The position numbers were made by a program, and so were the translations under genes. Below, piece by piece: positions 23,637 through 34,878 of a DNA stretch of 64,000 nt (position 1 is the stretch's first letter; every line of letters starts with the position of its first letter). The stretch is from Paramarasmius palmivorus. Taxonomy: Eukaryota > Basidiomycota > Agaricomycetes > Agaricales > Marasmiaceae. The stretch is taken from positions 372,001 to 436,000 of the forward strand of contig JAYKXP010000005.1 in assembly GCA_037176845.1 (NCBI GenBank). Reading direction: 5' to 3'. The notes under the pieces are model-generated. The model did not search any database. It worked only from the letters and a program-made list of their open reading frames with translations, and had not been told where the DNA came from.

Positions 23637-25721
23637 GTTGAAGGATTAAAGGGGGGTAAGATAGCAGACGAGTAGCCATAGTCAGTCCGGAGGCCCTTTT
23701 ATTGGAGTTGTCTGGAGCTGTATGCCGCTGACTGAAAATATTGACCGTAAGTCATACGCCGTGCGCCGTGGGGCCGGGACGATGATCTGATCAACAAGGT
23801 TGATCAATTGCAAAAGCCAAGTCAATTCTGACCATATCTGGTTCCATTTCCAGGGACTACGCAAAGTACGAGAATGTCGCTGTGTCATCCTTTTTTCTCG
23901 GGCCTCGCTTGGACCTTCATCCATGCGTTGTCAGTGTGCCGTCCTCCGAAAGCGATGGCCTTGCGACTGTCGGGCGCAAAGTTGAATACCGCGAATATAT
24001 TAGATCCTAAACACTTACAGGTTGTTATGTAGGATAAAATGCACAAAACATGCCATACTCTTGCGGGGGAGGGCTTAAGTCCACGCATCACATACGAAGG
24101 CCATTGACCGCTTACACGGGATGAAGGGCTGCTTGAAAGGCTCCTATTCCGATACCAGTGCGACAAGTCTCTGCGTCCCGAGACGTACGAAATGAGTCTC
24201 CTTCTCAGTCACTAATTAGTTCGGCACAGGTTTCGAGGCTTCGCCCGTAACACCATTCCCCATGTATGTTATCCCGCTGGACCGCCCGTGAACACACCAC
24301 TCCGAGCCTGCTGTACAGCATAAACGGGGCATGGAATACTGCAGCTGGGGTGTCTGGATTCGGGCTGTATGTAACAGAAAACTGAGATCATCATTCGGGG
24401 GACACAGACCATTCTATCGAATACTCACATATAAATCGGTGCATTACAGTTTCAGAAACAGGGAAGCAAGTAGATGAGGTGAACGTGTAGATCCACAGCC
24501 AGCTGTTGCGACCAAACACCAACGATTTCAATTTGCTGTTTCCATGCGCACTGTGACTGTCAGCATCCACGCTTCAACTTCATGTTTTGAAAAGCTTGTT
24601 CGTCAATCACACCATAAACGCAAATGAAATGAGATAAACATACCCTTTCCATTGTACATGAATCAAAACTCCCGCCTTCCCTTTTTCCCAAGGAAAAAAC
24701 TTGCATTTTCCTTTCTTCGTTCTTTATGCACAGCAGCTATATCCGAGGACCCCCAGCATCGCAGATACGCCCATTCTCGATCACCGTTAATAACGCAATT
24801 GAACTTCCGAGAAGTCCTTTGTCTCCAGCAAGCGACAAAAGAAGCCTTTGAGCGTTCGCAACGTAACCGTTACCGCCTACGATTCAGGGAAGGCCTTAGC
24901 AATGAACTAATTCTCCTCTTCATAGTCCTTATCGTCAGCCTAGGCACAAAGGAACCAATGAGTGTTAGTGCGTCAGCACCAGCACCAAACCAGCCCTGTT
25001 GCTGTCGGGATTGCAAGGGATGACATCGTTCGGCCGCCGAAGAGTAAGAGCTGTGGTGTTGTTGCTTAGTATGCACTGGCCTTGGCTTAGTAGAGCTGAT
25101 GCTGTTAAAAATAGAGATAAATCTCTTAAAGGGATTCGGGAGGAGATAAATCGTCGAACATACCATATGCTCAACAGCTGGGAGTAGCCTTTCCGATTCG
25201 TTGTTGAAGCAAGTCGTGGCCAATTGGACAACGGAGAAAATTTCCTAGTTTGGCTAAGCGCCCAAGCCCTCAGAGTCGCTCGTGCTCAGAAAAGTTCGAC
25301 ATTCGAGAATCAAAAACAGCGACTGGCTTTCAATGTGCATAATGTACATATGGCTACATACTTTGACATTTGATTTGACTAGATTAGCAGAGCAGAAGAT
25401 AGACGATAGCAAATAACAAAGCAAGAAAATAACGGCGATAGCGAGCAAGACCATATGGATACAGTAACATCATAAACATAGGTATAAAGATAGTGTTGGG
25501 TATATGTGCAAGGGAGGATGATGATGCAAATTTGAATGTGGATGCGGATGCGGAGAACAAATTGCAAAGTGACGAGATGCTAGAGCTAGGATAAAAATGC
25601 GGTAAGAAAACGAAAATCGAACACGAGGGGAAGGAGACAAAAATACAAGGATAACGTAGTGAATCTAAAAGCAGACACATGGGGTCAGCCTTCCACCTGG
25701 AATCACAACTAAGAAAGAAGC
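23637..25721. other. Gene-free stretch: PDR promoter side and HD1 3' flank
   Basis: About 2.1 kb with no convincing gene. The left part is the 5' flank of the PDR transporter. From about 25.3 kb onward the sequence resembles the flank downstream of the other HD1 gene (60.2-60.45 kb): both contain a stretch that would read YLYTYVYD or YPYTYVYD if translated. I take this as shared 3' UTR, not coding sequence. Confidence 0.55.
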
Positions 25722-27539
25722 CTACCATGCAACCTGTGGTAGCCGCAAGTAGTCTTGCTCGTGCGCTTCGAATCCCGATAACGAGATACCACAGCCATCC
25801 AACCCAACAGCGGGGTTCAGATCCGTCGACCAATCCAACGGGAAATTCATAAACTCAAGTCCGATATCAGGCAGTGGATTCTGTGCGCCAGAGAAGGTAT
25901 CTGGGAGATGCGATGCGCTGGGGTCGACGATACCAATGCCCATACCCATACCCATGGCAGGGTTGGAGAGGTTGTTGAGGAGTTCGTCGATGTTAAGGTT
26001 GATTCCTTGATGTTTTCTATTAGTTAAAAATAGAGCGAAATGTGCAGCGGAGGGCTTACCTAGGTCGACATCCTTGACAGGATTGTAATAGGACGGAAGA
26101 GTAGTCTGGCTGGGTGCGATGCCAAGTTGTAACGAGTCTTGTGGAGCCGGTGTCGATGCTATACACATAGACATGAATGATTCGTTCTGAATCAGGAAAA
26201 GGGAATACTCACGTCCAGTACCGTTCGGGCTACCGATATCACTACCGTCCGAGAGTAACGTCTCGAGATCAGAGTAGTAATCCGTCGTCCCAAACGTAAA
26301 GTTGAACTTGTCCTCGGGCCACTGGTCAACAGCAGGCAACGGTTGTGTTTGGGTAAACCAATTTTCAACAGGGAATTGGGGAACGGGAAGAGTGATGGGA
26401 ACGGACGCAGCACGACCCATGGGGTATGCCATGCGTGAACGTTTGGCTGCGCGTGGTGTGGCGTCAGAGTCGGAAACGAGGCGACGTTTCTTTGAGCCAG
26501 GTTCAGGCTGTGGAGATGTAGATGGTGCAGGGGAAGATGTGGAAGTGGATGGTGTGGGGGCTTCGTCAAAAGCGGTAGACGCCGCGGGAGATAGTGCACT
26601 GGGAAGAGGAACTTCTGAAGGCTCTTCATCCCTGGTGCGCTTCCTTGAGGGAGAGTCCGACTCGTCATCGTCAGAACGGCGCCTCTTGCCAGCAACAGGC
26701 GCCTGGATAGATTCCTCTGACGACGAGGATGATAACTGGCGTTTATGCGCCACACGTCTTCTCTTTAGCTTCTCTTCACGCCTCTCCTTTGCCAGTTCCT
26801 CCTGTAACTCAGGCGTTAAAGTCTTGACCTGCCCGGCCAGCTTCTGGACGAGGTAGCTAGCCTCTTTGTTGTTCCCATATAGATCTAGCGCTTTGCCTCG
26901 AATTTCAGCGAAAGCTAAGCCTAGGTCAGCTGGGTAGTCTGGCTGCTTTTTGTCGGTAGTATCGGGATCGTCGCCACGAATGAAGATACACGCGGCGGCG
27001 ATCATCTCTTTGCGTTCTTTGAAGTATTTCTTTCGAACAACGTTCCAGCCAATACGCTTGCGGACATCAATGAACCAGCTGTCGATGGATTTGCGAGAGG
27101 CGCCAGACTTGAAAGAGATGGCGTCGCGTTGGGCAGGTGAGGGATATGGATTGTGGAGGTTTTCAAGCAGCCACTCGTAGGCGTCGCGGACGTAGGGTGA
27201 AGAGGAGATTGGGGGTTCTGGTTCTGGGGAAGATGAATGGGAAGGGTGAGAGTCGTGTCCTGCGTCAGGGCTAGAAGAAAGCTCGTGAGGATCGAACTTG
27301 TCCTCGATTTGATTGAGTTGCATAAAAGAGTCGCAGAGCTGCTCGATGCAAGTGGCGACATCAATTGCCAAAAGAGAGGTGTCAGTGTTCAAAGTACCAT
27401 CCTTTTGTCCCGCAATGGTATTCTGTTGTAGTTGGCCCCATTGGGACATGAAACTATCGAGCGATGCATCTTGCATTGAGATGAAGAAGTTATCGATGGC
27501 AGAGTAAAGTTGCTTTGGCGTAACGGCGGCGGAAGCCAT
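25722..27539 (-). CDS. HD1: Mating-type homeodomain transcription factor HD1 (pair 1)
   Basis: HD1 partner of the A mating locus. The N-terminal about 110 residues (from MASAAVTPKQLYS) are helical and should form the specificity/dimerisation domain. The TALE-type homeodomain then begins at about residue 115 (YVRDAYEWLLENLHNPYPS) with helix 3 IDSWFIDVRKRIGW. Asp replaces the usual Asn51. Basic clusters downstream (KLKRRRVAHKRQ, GKRRRSDDDE, SKKRRLVSD) look like nuclear localisation signals, followed by a Ser/Pro/acidic region ending EQDYLRLPQVAW. Two introns near 26.0 and 26.2 kb contain no in-frame stop, so the frame reads straight through them; this is worth noting for splicing. Divergent from HD2 with 388 bp between start codons. 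In this family HD1 and HD2 from different alleles heterodimerise to switch on dikaryon development. Confidence 0.95.
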   Translation of the reverse strand: MASAAVTPKQLYSAIDNFFISMQDASLDSFMSQWGQLQQNTIAGQKDGTLNTDTSLLAIDVATCIEQLCDSFMQLNQIEDKFDPHELSSSPDAGHDSHPSHSSSPEPEPPISSSPYVRDAYEWLLENLHNPYPSPAQRDAISFKSGASRKSIDSWFIDVRKRIGWNVVRKKYFKERKEMIAAACIFIRGDDPDTTDKKQPDYPADLGLAFAEIRGKALDLYGNNKEASYLVQKLAGQVKTLTPELQEELAKERREEKLKRRRVAHKRQLSSSSSEESIQAPVAGKRRRSDDDESDSPSRKRTRDEEPSEVPLPSALSPAASTAFDEAPTPSTSTSSPAPSTSPQPEPGSKKRRLVSDSDATPRAAKRSRMAYPMGRAASVPITLPVPQFPVENWFTQTQPLPAVDQWPEDKFNFTFGTTDYYSDLETLLSDGSDIGSPNGTGREYSLFLIQNESFMSMCIASTPAPQDSLQLGIAPSQTTLPSYYNPVKDVDLGKPSAAHFALFLTNRKHQGINLNIDELLNNLSNPAMGMGMGIGIVDPSASHLPDTFSGAQNPLPDIGLEFMNFPLDWSTDLNPAVGLDGCGISLSGFEAHEQDYLRLPQVAW

Positions 27540-27927
27540 TACTGTTGAGAGTGGGAGAGGTAAGTAATGGCCTACACCTCTTAAGAACGGTTTTGGAACT
27601 CCGTCTTTCCAAAAACGTCGAACAAAAGACTTGACAAGTCACGTGAATCACAAACTCACACTGCAGCACTGCCTTTAGATGGTATTCAGCACCCACTGTG
27701 CATGATATTACCAGAAGACTTTGAGAATAAGTAGCAGGACCGATATTAACAACAATTCAATGAATATAGATATAGAACTCATCCGGATATGTGAGCCGAG
27801 GCTGCAGCAAATGCAAATTCAAAGTCCGACACCAGATTGAAACTCCGTTTTAGTCGAACAATGGGCACAGTTTACCAAGTAGTGCCCGAGTCCCAGTCTC
27901 TCACTGTCACCTCCCCCAATTTCCATC
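27540..27927. promoter_or_regulatory. Divergent promoter between HD1 and HD2, pair 1
   Basis: 388 bp separating two oppositely transcribed start codons, so it must hold both promoters. It is more than twice as long as the equivalent interval in pair 2, and I see little similarity to it. No specific operator could be identified by eye. Confidence 0.7.
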
Positions 27928-29892
27928 ATGGTCGCCGTTGGTGATCGAAGGACACATAGCGCACATCTTTCGTCTCTTCTTCTCCAGATTTCCCAAACTG
28001 CAGCTGCTATCAAAGCACGTCATGAACAACGTTGGCCCAGTTCTCTTTCTCAACCTCCTCCCTCAGAACCCGTCACAGTACAACCCCTCGAGTTGACTAT
28101 CCCCCAGTCTTTCTACTTCCAGCTCGATTCCATTCCTATTCCGCCAGGTCTTCGCGCCAAGGTACTCAGTGAACTACCAGGACTTATGTCCAGGTATTCG
28201 GATGACTTTCAACGTCACATCCTTTCGCTCACCACTACCGCGGTTTCTCCAAAACTTCGACTGGCGCTACCTGCTATCATAACGCGACTAAGGGGTATTT
28301 TTCAAACACACTTTGAGCAAGAAACACTTCCATTTATCCTAAGCAAAATTGCTGCAAATCAATCAACAGTGGAATATGAAAACCAGCCACGATTCAACAA
28401 AGTAAGCATGCTGTTTTCTTCCACAGCTATATACTAACCATCTCCAGGAATACATCCCCTTCCTCGAGAAATACTTTGCCCTCGACGCGTACCCCTCAAT
28501 ACGCGACCAAGAAGTCATGGCCCAAAAATCTGGCATGACACGACGACAAATCGAAGTTTGGGTAAGCCCTTTACCTTGAGAGCCAAACCACTCTGCTAAC
28601 CACCTCCCAGTTCCAAAACCACCGCAGAGTCCTCCGCAAACAAGGCATCATACCAAAGAAACGTCAGGCCTCCAGTGGCTCTGTCATACCTGAAGACCCC
28701 AAGTCATATATAATTGAGGGTCTTCCTTCTGTGCTACGCGAGGCCTCGCCCGTACCACAGCCAAATGCGAATACTATCGAGATTGTCGAGCATCTCGTAT
28801 CGCAAGAAACCGAGCTCGACCGATTAGACTTTGATCCTTCGAAGAAATACGAGGTAGGCCACTTGTAAATATTTTTTGTACATGTTTCTGACGTTTGTAC
28901 AGTCCATCGACCGCCCACGCTACCCACGTACCTCCGACACCACTCCCAACCCTCTTGACGCTCCTGCCGCCTCATCAGCACCTCCACCGTTCAAGCCATC
29001 CTCTTTAATCCCCAATGAGCTCCAATTCCGTAACCTTCCACCACGTCCCTTCTTCCCATCACCTGCATGGGATCGCCGCCCCTACGTCGCTCCCACACCT
29101 CCATCGGTAGTGCCTCCCAAAAAGAAAGGCAAGAGTGGTAGAAAAGCGCCTTCTCAAGCCGAGCTCGCCGCAATCGATAACCTCGTCGAGGAGTTTGGTT
29201 TCCTTAGTATCAACCGTGGGAGGAAGGAAGCTAACACCCCGGAGCATCACAAAAGGCACTATGATGACATCTCGTCGACGGTACCTCCTGCTGCAACGTA
29301 CGCAAAGACCGTCGTACCCCCTACGGGGAGACACCCTGCGTGTTGTTGGCATCCTTCGCAGCTTGTGCAGACTCCTACTACTTCTTCGACTTCGACTGCA
29401 GCTTCTTCACCGCAGACGAAGAAGAAAAGGTCTGGTTTACCGAACAGGAAACCAAGGAACTCCCCTCGAAGGCCAAGGGGCTCACCTGCGCCTTCGAATA
29501 CCTCCACTACCACCATGCGTTCGTCGCTATCACGCTCCCCTTCACCTCACGCCTCCTCGCGTACGCCTTCATTGGAATCATCGTCTTCTCGTCGAGCATC
29601 GTTATCGTCATCAGAAGCAGACACACCCCTGTTCACGCCTGTGTCGCTTCCTGCCGAATTACCAGTCCCAGATCTCAACCTCGATTTCGATCTTGGTGGG
29701 TATGCTCTTCCTGAGGGATACGCACCTTCGGTACCGGGGTGTGATTTGTTTGGGTTGGGGGATTTATTTAGCGGTCCAGTGATGACGGGGGATATGTGGG
29801 GGTGGTGTGCAAGGTTGATTTTGCATTCACGGATTTTCTTTGTTGCCTGTTGCTTTGAGCTGTCGCGGCATATGAACCGGCTGGTGATCTAG
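27928..29892 (+). CDS. HD2: Mating-type homeodomain transcription factor HD2 (pair 1)
   Basis: Four exons (27928-28401, 28448-28561, 28611-28853, 28903-29892). The N-terminal about 150 residues, from MVAVGDRRTHSAHLSS through RLRGIFQTHFEQE, should be the variable specificity domain. The homeodomain spans the first intron junctions: YIPFLEKYFALDAYPS, then MAQKSGMTRRQIEVW, then FQNHRRVLRKQG. The DNA-contact residues Trp48, Phe49, Asn51 and Arg53 are kept. A conserved acidic stretch (EIVEHLVSQETELDRLDFDP) and a long Pro/Ser-rich C-terminus follow. Known role: the DNA-binding member of the HD1-HD2 heterodimer in clamp formation and dikaryon maintenance. The terminal residues after FGLGDLF differ from the other copy. 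Confidence 0.94.
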
Positions 29893-30208
29893 GATAGTAC
29901 ATGCATGGACATGTGCTGGATGGACCAGACCGTAGGATATGTCCGGCCCTGTACCAACTACTTGTGGTGCAGTGTTTTCGCCTTCGTGCTTTGTTGCTAT
30001 CTTGTTATTTGTATCTTTATTCTCGTTTTTTGCTCTGCTTTCGTGTTCTGTGTATCTGTATCTATAGATGAAAAGTCAAGTGTATTATCTGTACAGTAGC
30101 TAGCGTAGATATCTGTTAATAATTGAACGACCGGCAACCGTCCACACAGGATACCGGAGAAACGAGTACTTTTCCGAGTGACATCATCAACAGTAAGCAC
30201 TCTTCCTT
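29893..30208. other. HD2 3' flank
   Basis: Pyrimidine-rich 3' flank of HD2 pair 1. The first about 200 bp resemble the flank beyond the other HD2 gene (55.86-56.15 kb), including a stretch that would translate as VRPCT in both. No separate gene is seen. Confidence 0.5.
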
Positions 30209-32194
30209 ATGCTCCCCCAACTCCCTCTCGACTGCCTCATCCATATCTTATCCCAACTGCCTGTAACAAGGAACGACGATAGCCCCGTGAAAGCTCTTGT
30301 CAGATTCTCGCAATGTAGCCACCTCTTCCGACAAGCTGCGACCAACTCCCTCTTATGGGAACCGCGTTACAAAATCCGTTATCGACACTCCAAGGAACCA
30401 CGCAAAGAAGAGAACTATTGGTTGATGTACACTGAAAGACGAAAGACGGATAATCTAGCCTTGGGGTATATAGACCGGATCGTGGATAACCGTGTGGGAA
30501 GATGCGGGTTTGCTAGAGAGGTGTGTAAGATGGGGTTTGATGTTTGGGATGCGTTGGAGATTGAGTTTGATGGATTGGAGGGGTCGTTTGAGTATCACGA
30601 TGTTGAGAGCAAGAAGGTTGATGTGACGCGTAGGTATTGGATACAGATTATTATGCAAGGTATCACTAGGTGTTATGCGGTACGATTGTGGAGCGGGATA
30701 CCTGAGAAAAAGGTATCGTTTGTTGAAGCGTATTCTGCGCTTTCGTGTTTCTTTGGAAAGTTGCCAGGAGAGGTGAGTTTTGTGTTTTCTGTGAAATTGT
30801 TTCTAATTTGCTTGTAGATGAGTAGTATTTTGGACGACCTGGCCAAAGGAGCGAAAGAATTTGTATTGGCTGCCGGCTGTTCACTTGAAGATGTCAAAGC
30901 TGTCTGTATCAAGATTTGCGAGTTTCTTCGCAGCGTAGGCTTTGGTCCAGTCGATTGTAAGTCCCCACAGCTATATTAGACACGAGCTCACTTGTTGCAG
31001 CCACAAGCTTTCACGACATTCACAACCAGTTCCCTCATTGCTATCTTACGACCCGTCGACACACCATCCCAATCAGCTTGGTCCACGTATTCGTCGCCAT
31101 AGCTCGCTCACTAGGCATTGAAGCCAACCCCACAGACTTTCCTCTTCGCGTCCTCGCCCACGTCTCCGAACCAGCCGAAGACAAGGACGACTTCTACGTC
31201 GATGTTTTCGGTTCTGCCCAATCCCCAATTCTCTCCCTTAGAGACGACATACCCCTCCTTCTCAGCCGCCAAGGCATCGCCGTGGACCGTATGATGGATT
31301 TTATTGCCCCTTGTGGACCCACACCCATGCTATTACGCGCCGGGAGGAACATCATGGCTTCAATCCATACACCTCGGGGTTCACCGTCCCTTTTGGCGCA
31401 AACGGCGATTACACTCGTGTTTACGCTCCATATTCAACTTGGAGGAAGGAAAGAGTTGATACCACAATTTGTGGCGGGATGTGATCCGATTGATTGTGCG
31501 ACATTTATTTCGGAAGCGATGGTGGAGACGTATCCAGAGGGATCAGAGTTGAGAGATAGATTGCAGGGTGGAGTGTGAGTCATTTGCTTTTTGGTGTCGT
31601 TGGGGTACTGAAGTTATGGGTAGAGACGAAGAGTTGGAGCAGGAAGAAAAGGAAGCGCGTGTTGTGCATTATCGTTCGTTTGAAGAAACTTCTGTACAAC
31701 ATTTCGTTGGGTTGGTGTTCCGGCATAGGCAGTACAAGTATAATGGGTGTATCTTTGGTTGGGATGTGAGTAGTCGTCGATCATTTAACGAGATTACTGA
31801 CCGTCTCGTTAGCCTGTCTGCGCAGCTTCAGACCAATGGAAGACAGAAATGGGTGTCAGATCTTTGCTTCGTGCAGGAGATCAACCGTTCTATCACTGTT
31901 TCTGTGAAGATAATAGCGTCCGGTGTACGTGTTTCCTCCACTCATGCATTTCTCTGACCTGAGCCCATATCAGATGTCGCCGAGGACAACATAGAACCTC
32001 TGAGTGACCCAAGCAAGGAGCTTTTCGACAATTTCCAAGCAAACGTGCCCATGCTGCCCAGATACTTTACTGGTATACATTCACGCGAAGGAAGAGATAG
32101 TTCCAGGGCTCGGTTTCTCCTGAGCCCCGAGGCACAGAAGGCGTACCCAGAAGACGACGCAATAGGACATGCCTGGGTTACACAAGTCGAGTAA
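30209..32194 (+). CDS. FBXO21-like F-box protein with SirB1 transglutaminase-like and YccV/HspQ domains
   Basis: Start at 30209. N-terminal F-box (LPQLPLDCLIHILSQLP through LLWEPRY). A middle SirB1-type transglutaminase-like region follows: FHDIHNQFPHCYLTTRRHTI, PISLVHVFVAIARSLGIEA, PTDFPLRVLAHV. The C-terminal YccV/HspQ-like domain has VGLVFRHRQYKYNGCIFGWD, MGVRSLLRAGDQPFYHCF and VAEDNIEPL. The end at 32194 was fixed by the final exon, ending AIGHAWVTQVE. Six or so introns are needed, all with clear acceptors. Human FBXO21 has the same architecture and is an SCF ubiquitin ligase adaptor; the fungal substrate is unknown. It lies between HD pair 1 and the inverted NTPase genes. Confidence 0.85.
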
Positions 32195-32269
32195 ATACGT
32201 TCGTGTACAATAGCCATGCAATACAGCTCTCACTCGACCACCTCATGCGTTCCTGCGCTGATTATGGAC

Positions 32270-34150
32270 TAACGTCGCTGCATTCAATTGGCTGGTAACT
32301 ATTCATCGACAGGTATTTCACATTTTCGTAGCAACAGTGCAGCGTCCAATGGCAGATTGCAAAATGCGCGAACATGAACTGCAGGGGCGACAAGATTAAA
32401 GTCAAAGAACACAACCCCACACATGTATTGCTATTTTTCGGTCACCAAGCGTGAAAGTAGCCAAATGAGCCTCGAACATCCTCGTCAGCGAAGTAACCCC
32501 AGTCTGTCGATTACCAACAAGAACAAAATGCCAAGTACGAGCCTCTCGAACCTCTGCGTCGATATGTCTCCAAAGAGCCCGAATTCCATCCTTTGGGCTG
32601 CCCCCATGCTCAGCCTTTATCGCTGCCTGTAAAGCGTAAATGTTGTCAGCGTCACCAAGAACACCATCGATTCCGGGGTTTCGTTTACAGTCGGTATCCA
32701 GTAGAATGATTCGTTATTGGCTACATCCTCGAGACCTGCCGCGGTGCCCGCAAGTAGGTGATATGATGACACCATCTGCATTTCCCGACCATCCAGAGCC
32801 CTAATTCTCAAAGCTGAATTCCCACCGTTCATCAAGCGATTATGCATACCTCTTTCGTGCCTCCAAAGGTCAGGAGTCTTCGTACGAGAATACGACATCA
32901 GAGTACAAAAAACTTCAAAGGCTTCCGTGTTCGACAACTTGGTCCGAGCGGTTTCGAATACCTCCCCGAGATATTGTGTTGGGATGAATGGTACGGCCAG
33001 TGACAACGTGATGGTGCCATCAGGTGCGAATACTCTGTCGGGACGGGTGAATGCCAGTGTACAGCTCACGCTCTCATCGGGCGTCCTTGAACTTCCGGGA
33101 ACAGCAAGATCAGAAATGACGAGGTTCTTGAGACATATCTTTCTGGCGTCTTCAGCAGCATCTCTTTCAAAATCTCGTTCGATACCGGCTTCTGCTAGAA
33201 TTCGTATGATAGTTCGAGTTGATGGTCCCCATTTGCGCAGGAGAGGTATGATAGAGGATACGTCGAGTCCGTTTTCTTTCCTGTACGTGTACATTTACAT
33301 GAAATGTCGTTGAGGGTATAGCAACGATGACTCACACAATCGCTGCTATCTCCATAACCTGTGGTAAATCCATAACCATATAAGACCCCATTTGCTGGGT
33401 CAGCCATTTCCTCCACCGGTAAGCGTTGGGTGGGGCAGCCTGGATGAGACACTGGGCGTGGACTCGAAATAACAAGAATGGTTGGGTGACATTGGCGGCC
33501 AGCGCCCAACACTCTTCCAGCATTTCGGAAACGGTATTTTCCAGGTCGAGTTGGTCGTCGGTACCGTGAATGTGGAAACCTGTCTCGTTGAAAATGATGA
33601 TTGCGTCGTTGTTGAATTGAACTGCGGTTGGAAGCTTGTGCTCGAGACGGTGAATGAGAAGATATAGCAGGAAGGTGGTTTTGCCTAGGAGATTCGAAGA
33701 ATTAGCTCAACACGTAACAAGGACTTGCAGGATATGCCTTTGGGCCACGAACCAATACCCGGTTGACCGGTCACAACCATCCTTTGCCTTTGGGGGTATC
33801 GTTTAAGTCTATTCTTCTTGCACTCAATCGACTCGCGAAGCAAGGGGAATTCGGATTGGATAACAAGCACCTCATGCACCTCTTCCGCCATTTTCAATGC
33901 TTTGCCGACGGCTGAGATACCTTCATAGCAGATGTAATGGAATTGGTCTTGAATTTCGAGGTAGACGGCACCGTAACGGTTTCCTGGAGTTTCATCATCG
34001 AGAGCCTCCATGAGAGAGGTGTTTTCTTTGCAAATATCTGTTTTGAAGATTGTGCCAGAGCGGCGTGACCACGTTTTGCCCCAGGCATTGGTAAAGAAAG
34101 AGGATAGTTCGTCTGTAGACATGGAAGCTCAAGACAGAGTAGGTAAGAGT
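32270..34150 (-). repeat. Left arm of inner inverted repeat (NTPase copy 1)
   Basis: Matches the segment at about 37.74-39.59 kb in reverse orientation. The match covers the whole NTPase gene with its introns and continues about 120 bp past the stop codon into non-coding DNA; for example, both arms share TGCCATTGGACGCT. It starts a few bases before the start codon. Limits estimated by eye. Confidence 0.82.
32402..34122 (-). CDS. P-loop NTPase, Crinkler/RHS-like family (copy 1)
   Basis: Start at MSTDELSSFFTNAWGKTW (34122), stop at 32402 after IHVWGCVL. The N-terminal about 120 residues have LMEALDDETPGNRYGAVY and RESIECKKNR. A Walker A motif VVTGQPGIGKTTFLLYLL follows, interrupted by an intron after GIG (donor GTTCGT). 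Next are a probable Walker B or substrate-binding region with FIIIFNETGFHIHG and VTQPFLLFRVHAQC, and a large helical C-terminal half. The layout resembles the P-loop NTPase of fungal Crinkler (CRN) and trypanosome RHS proteins, but I see no clear endonuclease domain, so the family call is tentative. No frameshift or premature stop was found. The other copy lies 3.6 kb away in reverse orientation. Confidence 0.6.
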
Positions 34151-34878
34151 GTGCTAATTTCTCATATAACAAGCGCTTCTGAGCGCTTTATACGTACCGA
34201 AGTCCCCCTCGTCAATTCGCTACTTAACGCCATGGCAAATACACCAAACCGAAGCGCTCCGATTCAATAACAGATCCCTCGACTTCCGACACTCGCTGGA
34301 ACCATATCAGAAGTACGCTGGAGGGTCAGGTACGTATAACTCCCGCACTAGTGGACTTTTTTTTTGCTCATTTGCGCATCTCAAGGCACGCGAAGTTGGA
34401 AGAACAAAGCTGAGGTGTGGTTCCTTCTGATTTACATCTCGTGTCAAGTTCATAGCGGTGATTTGTGGTGATATCTTCGGAAGGATTGTTGTATTTCATG
34501 AGCAACGCTATAGCGGTTCGAACTAAATGAAAGGGAAAATCTGGTGATTTGCATCACTTTATGCTCATTTTATGTATTGATATCTATTCTCGCGACATCG
34601 ATTCGTGTGAATCGTGCAGGGTTTCGACTGGGAATAGATCAGGAAGGGTGCAATTGAAGCTTGCCCACTACCCATCTCAACACCGCTACCTATGTACCAT
34701 CATTGTTCTGGCCTCCTGTAATAGGGACCCAAAGGAGAGCAACCAACAAAGTTGAGCGATGGAAGATTTTGAAGATCACTATTCTCCACATGCTAGTTGG
34801 GTTGCGAAGGACATCACTATTTAAAAGTTCAAACAACGCTGGACAACATCTCGTAGCATCCATTCGTGACCACCGACG
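34123..34878. other. Divergent upstream region of NTPase copy 1 and the kinase gene
   Basis: 756 bp between two outward-facing start codons. It presumably holds both promoters. I see no gene and no striking repeat in it. Confidence 0.5.

Larger units (their letters stand above)
25300..30110. repeat. Left arm of the HD-pair inverted duplication
   Basis: This block (HD1 3' flank, HD1, shared promoter, HD2, HD2 3' flank) recurs in reverse orientation at about 55.86-60.45 kb. Similarity is strong over the homeodomains, HD1 C-terminus and HD2 C-terminal half. It is recognisable in the 3' flanks and weak or absent over the two N-termini and the divergent promoter. Limits are approximate, judged by eye. 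Confidence 0.75.

Noticed and set aside
28949..29892. Several long open frames on both strands over the HD2 C-terminus
   Set aside because: They are shadows of the Ser/Pro-rich HD2 coding exon. The HD2 frame matches the paralogue and the shadows do not.
29905..30099. Small hydrophobic open frame downstream of HD2
   Set aside because: A similar hydrophobic stretch lies beyond the other HD2 copy, but frames and lengths are not conserved. It is a pyrimidine-rich 3' flank.
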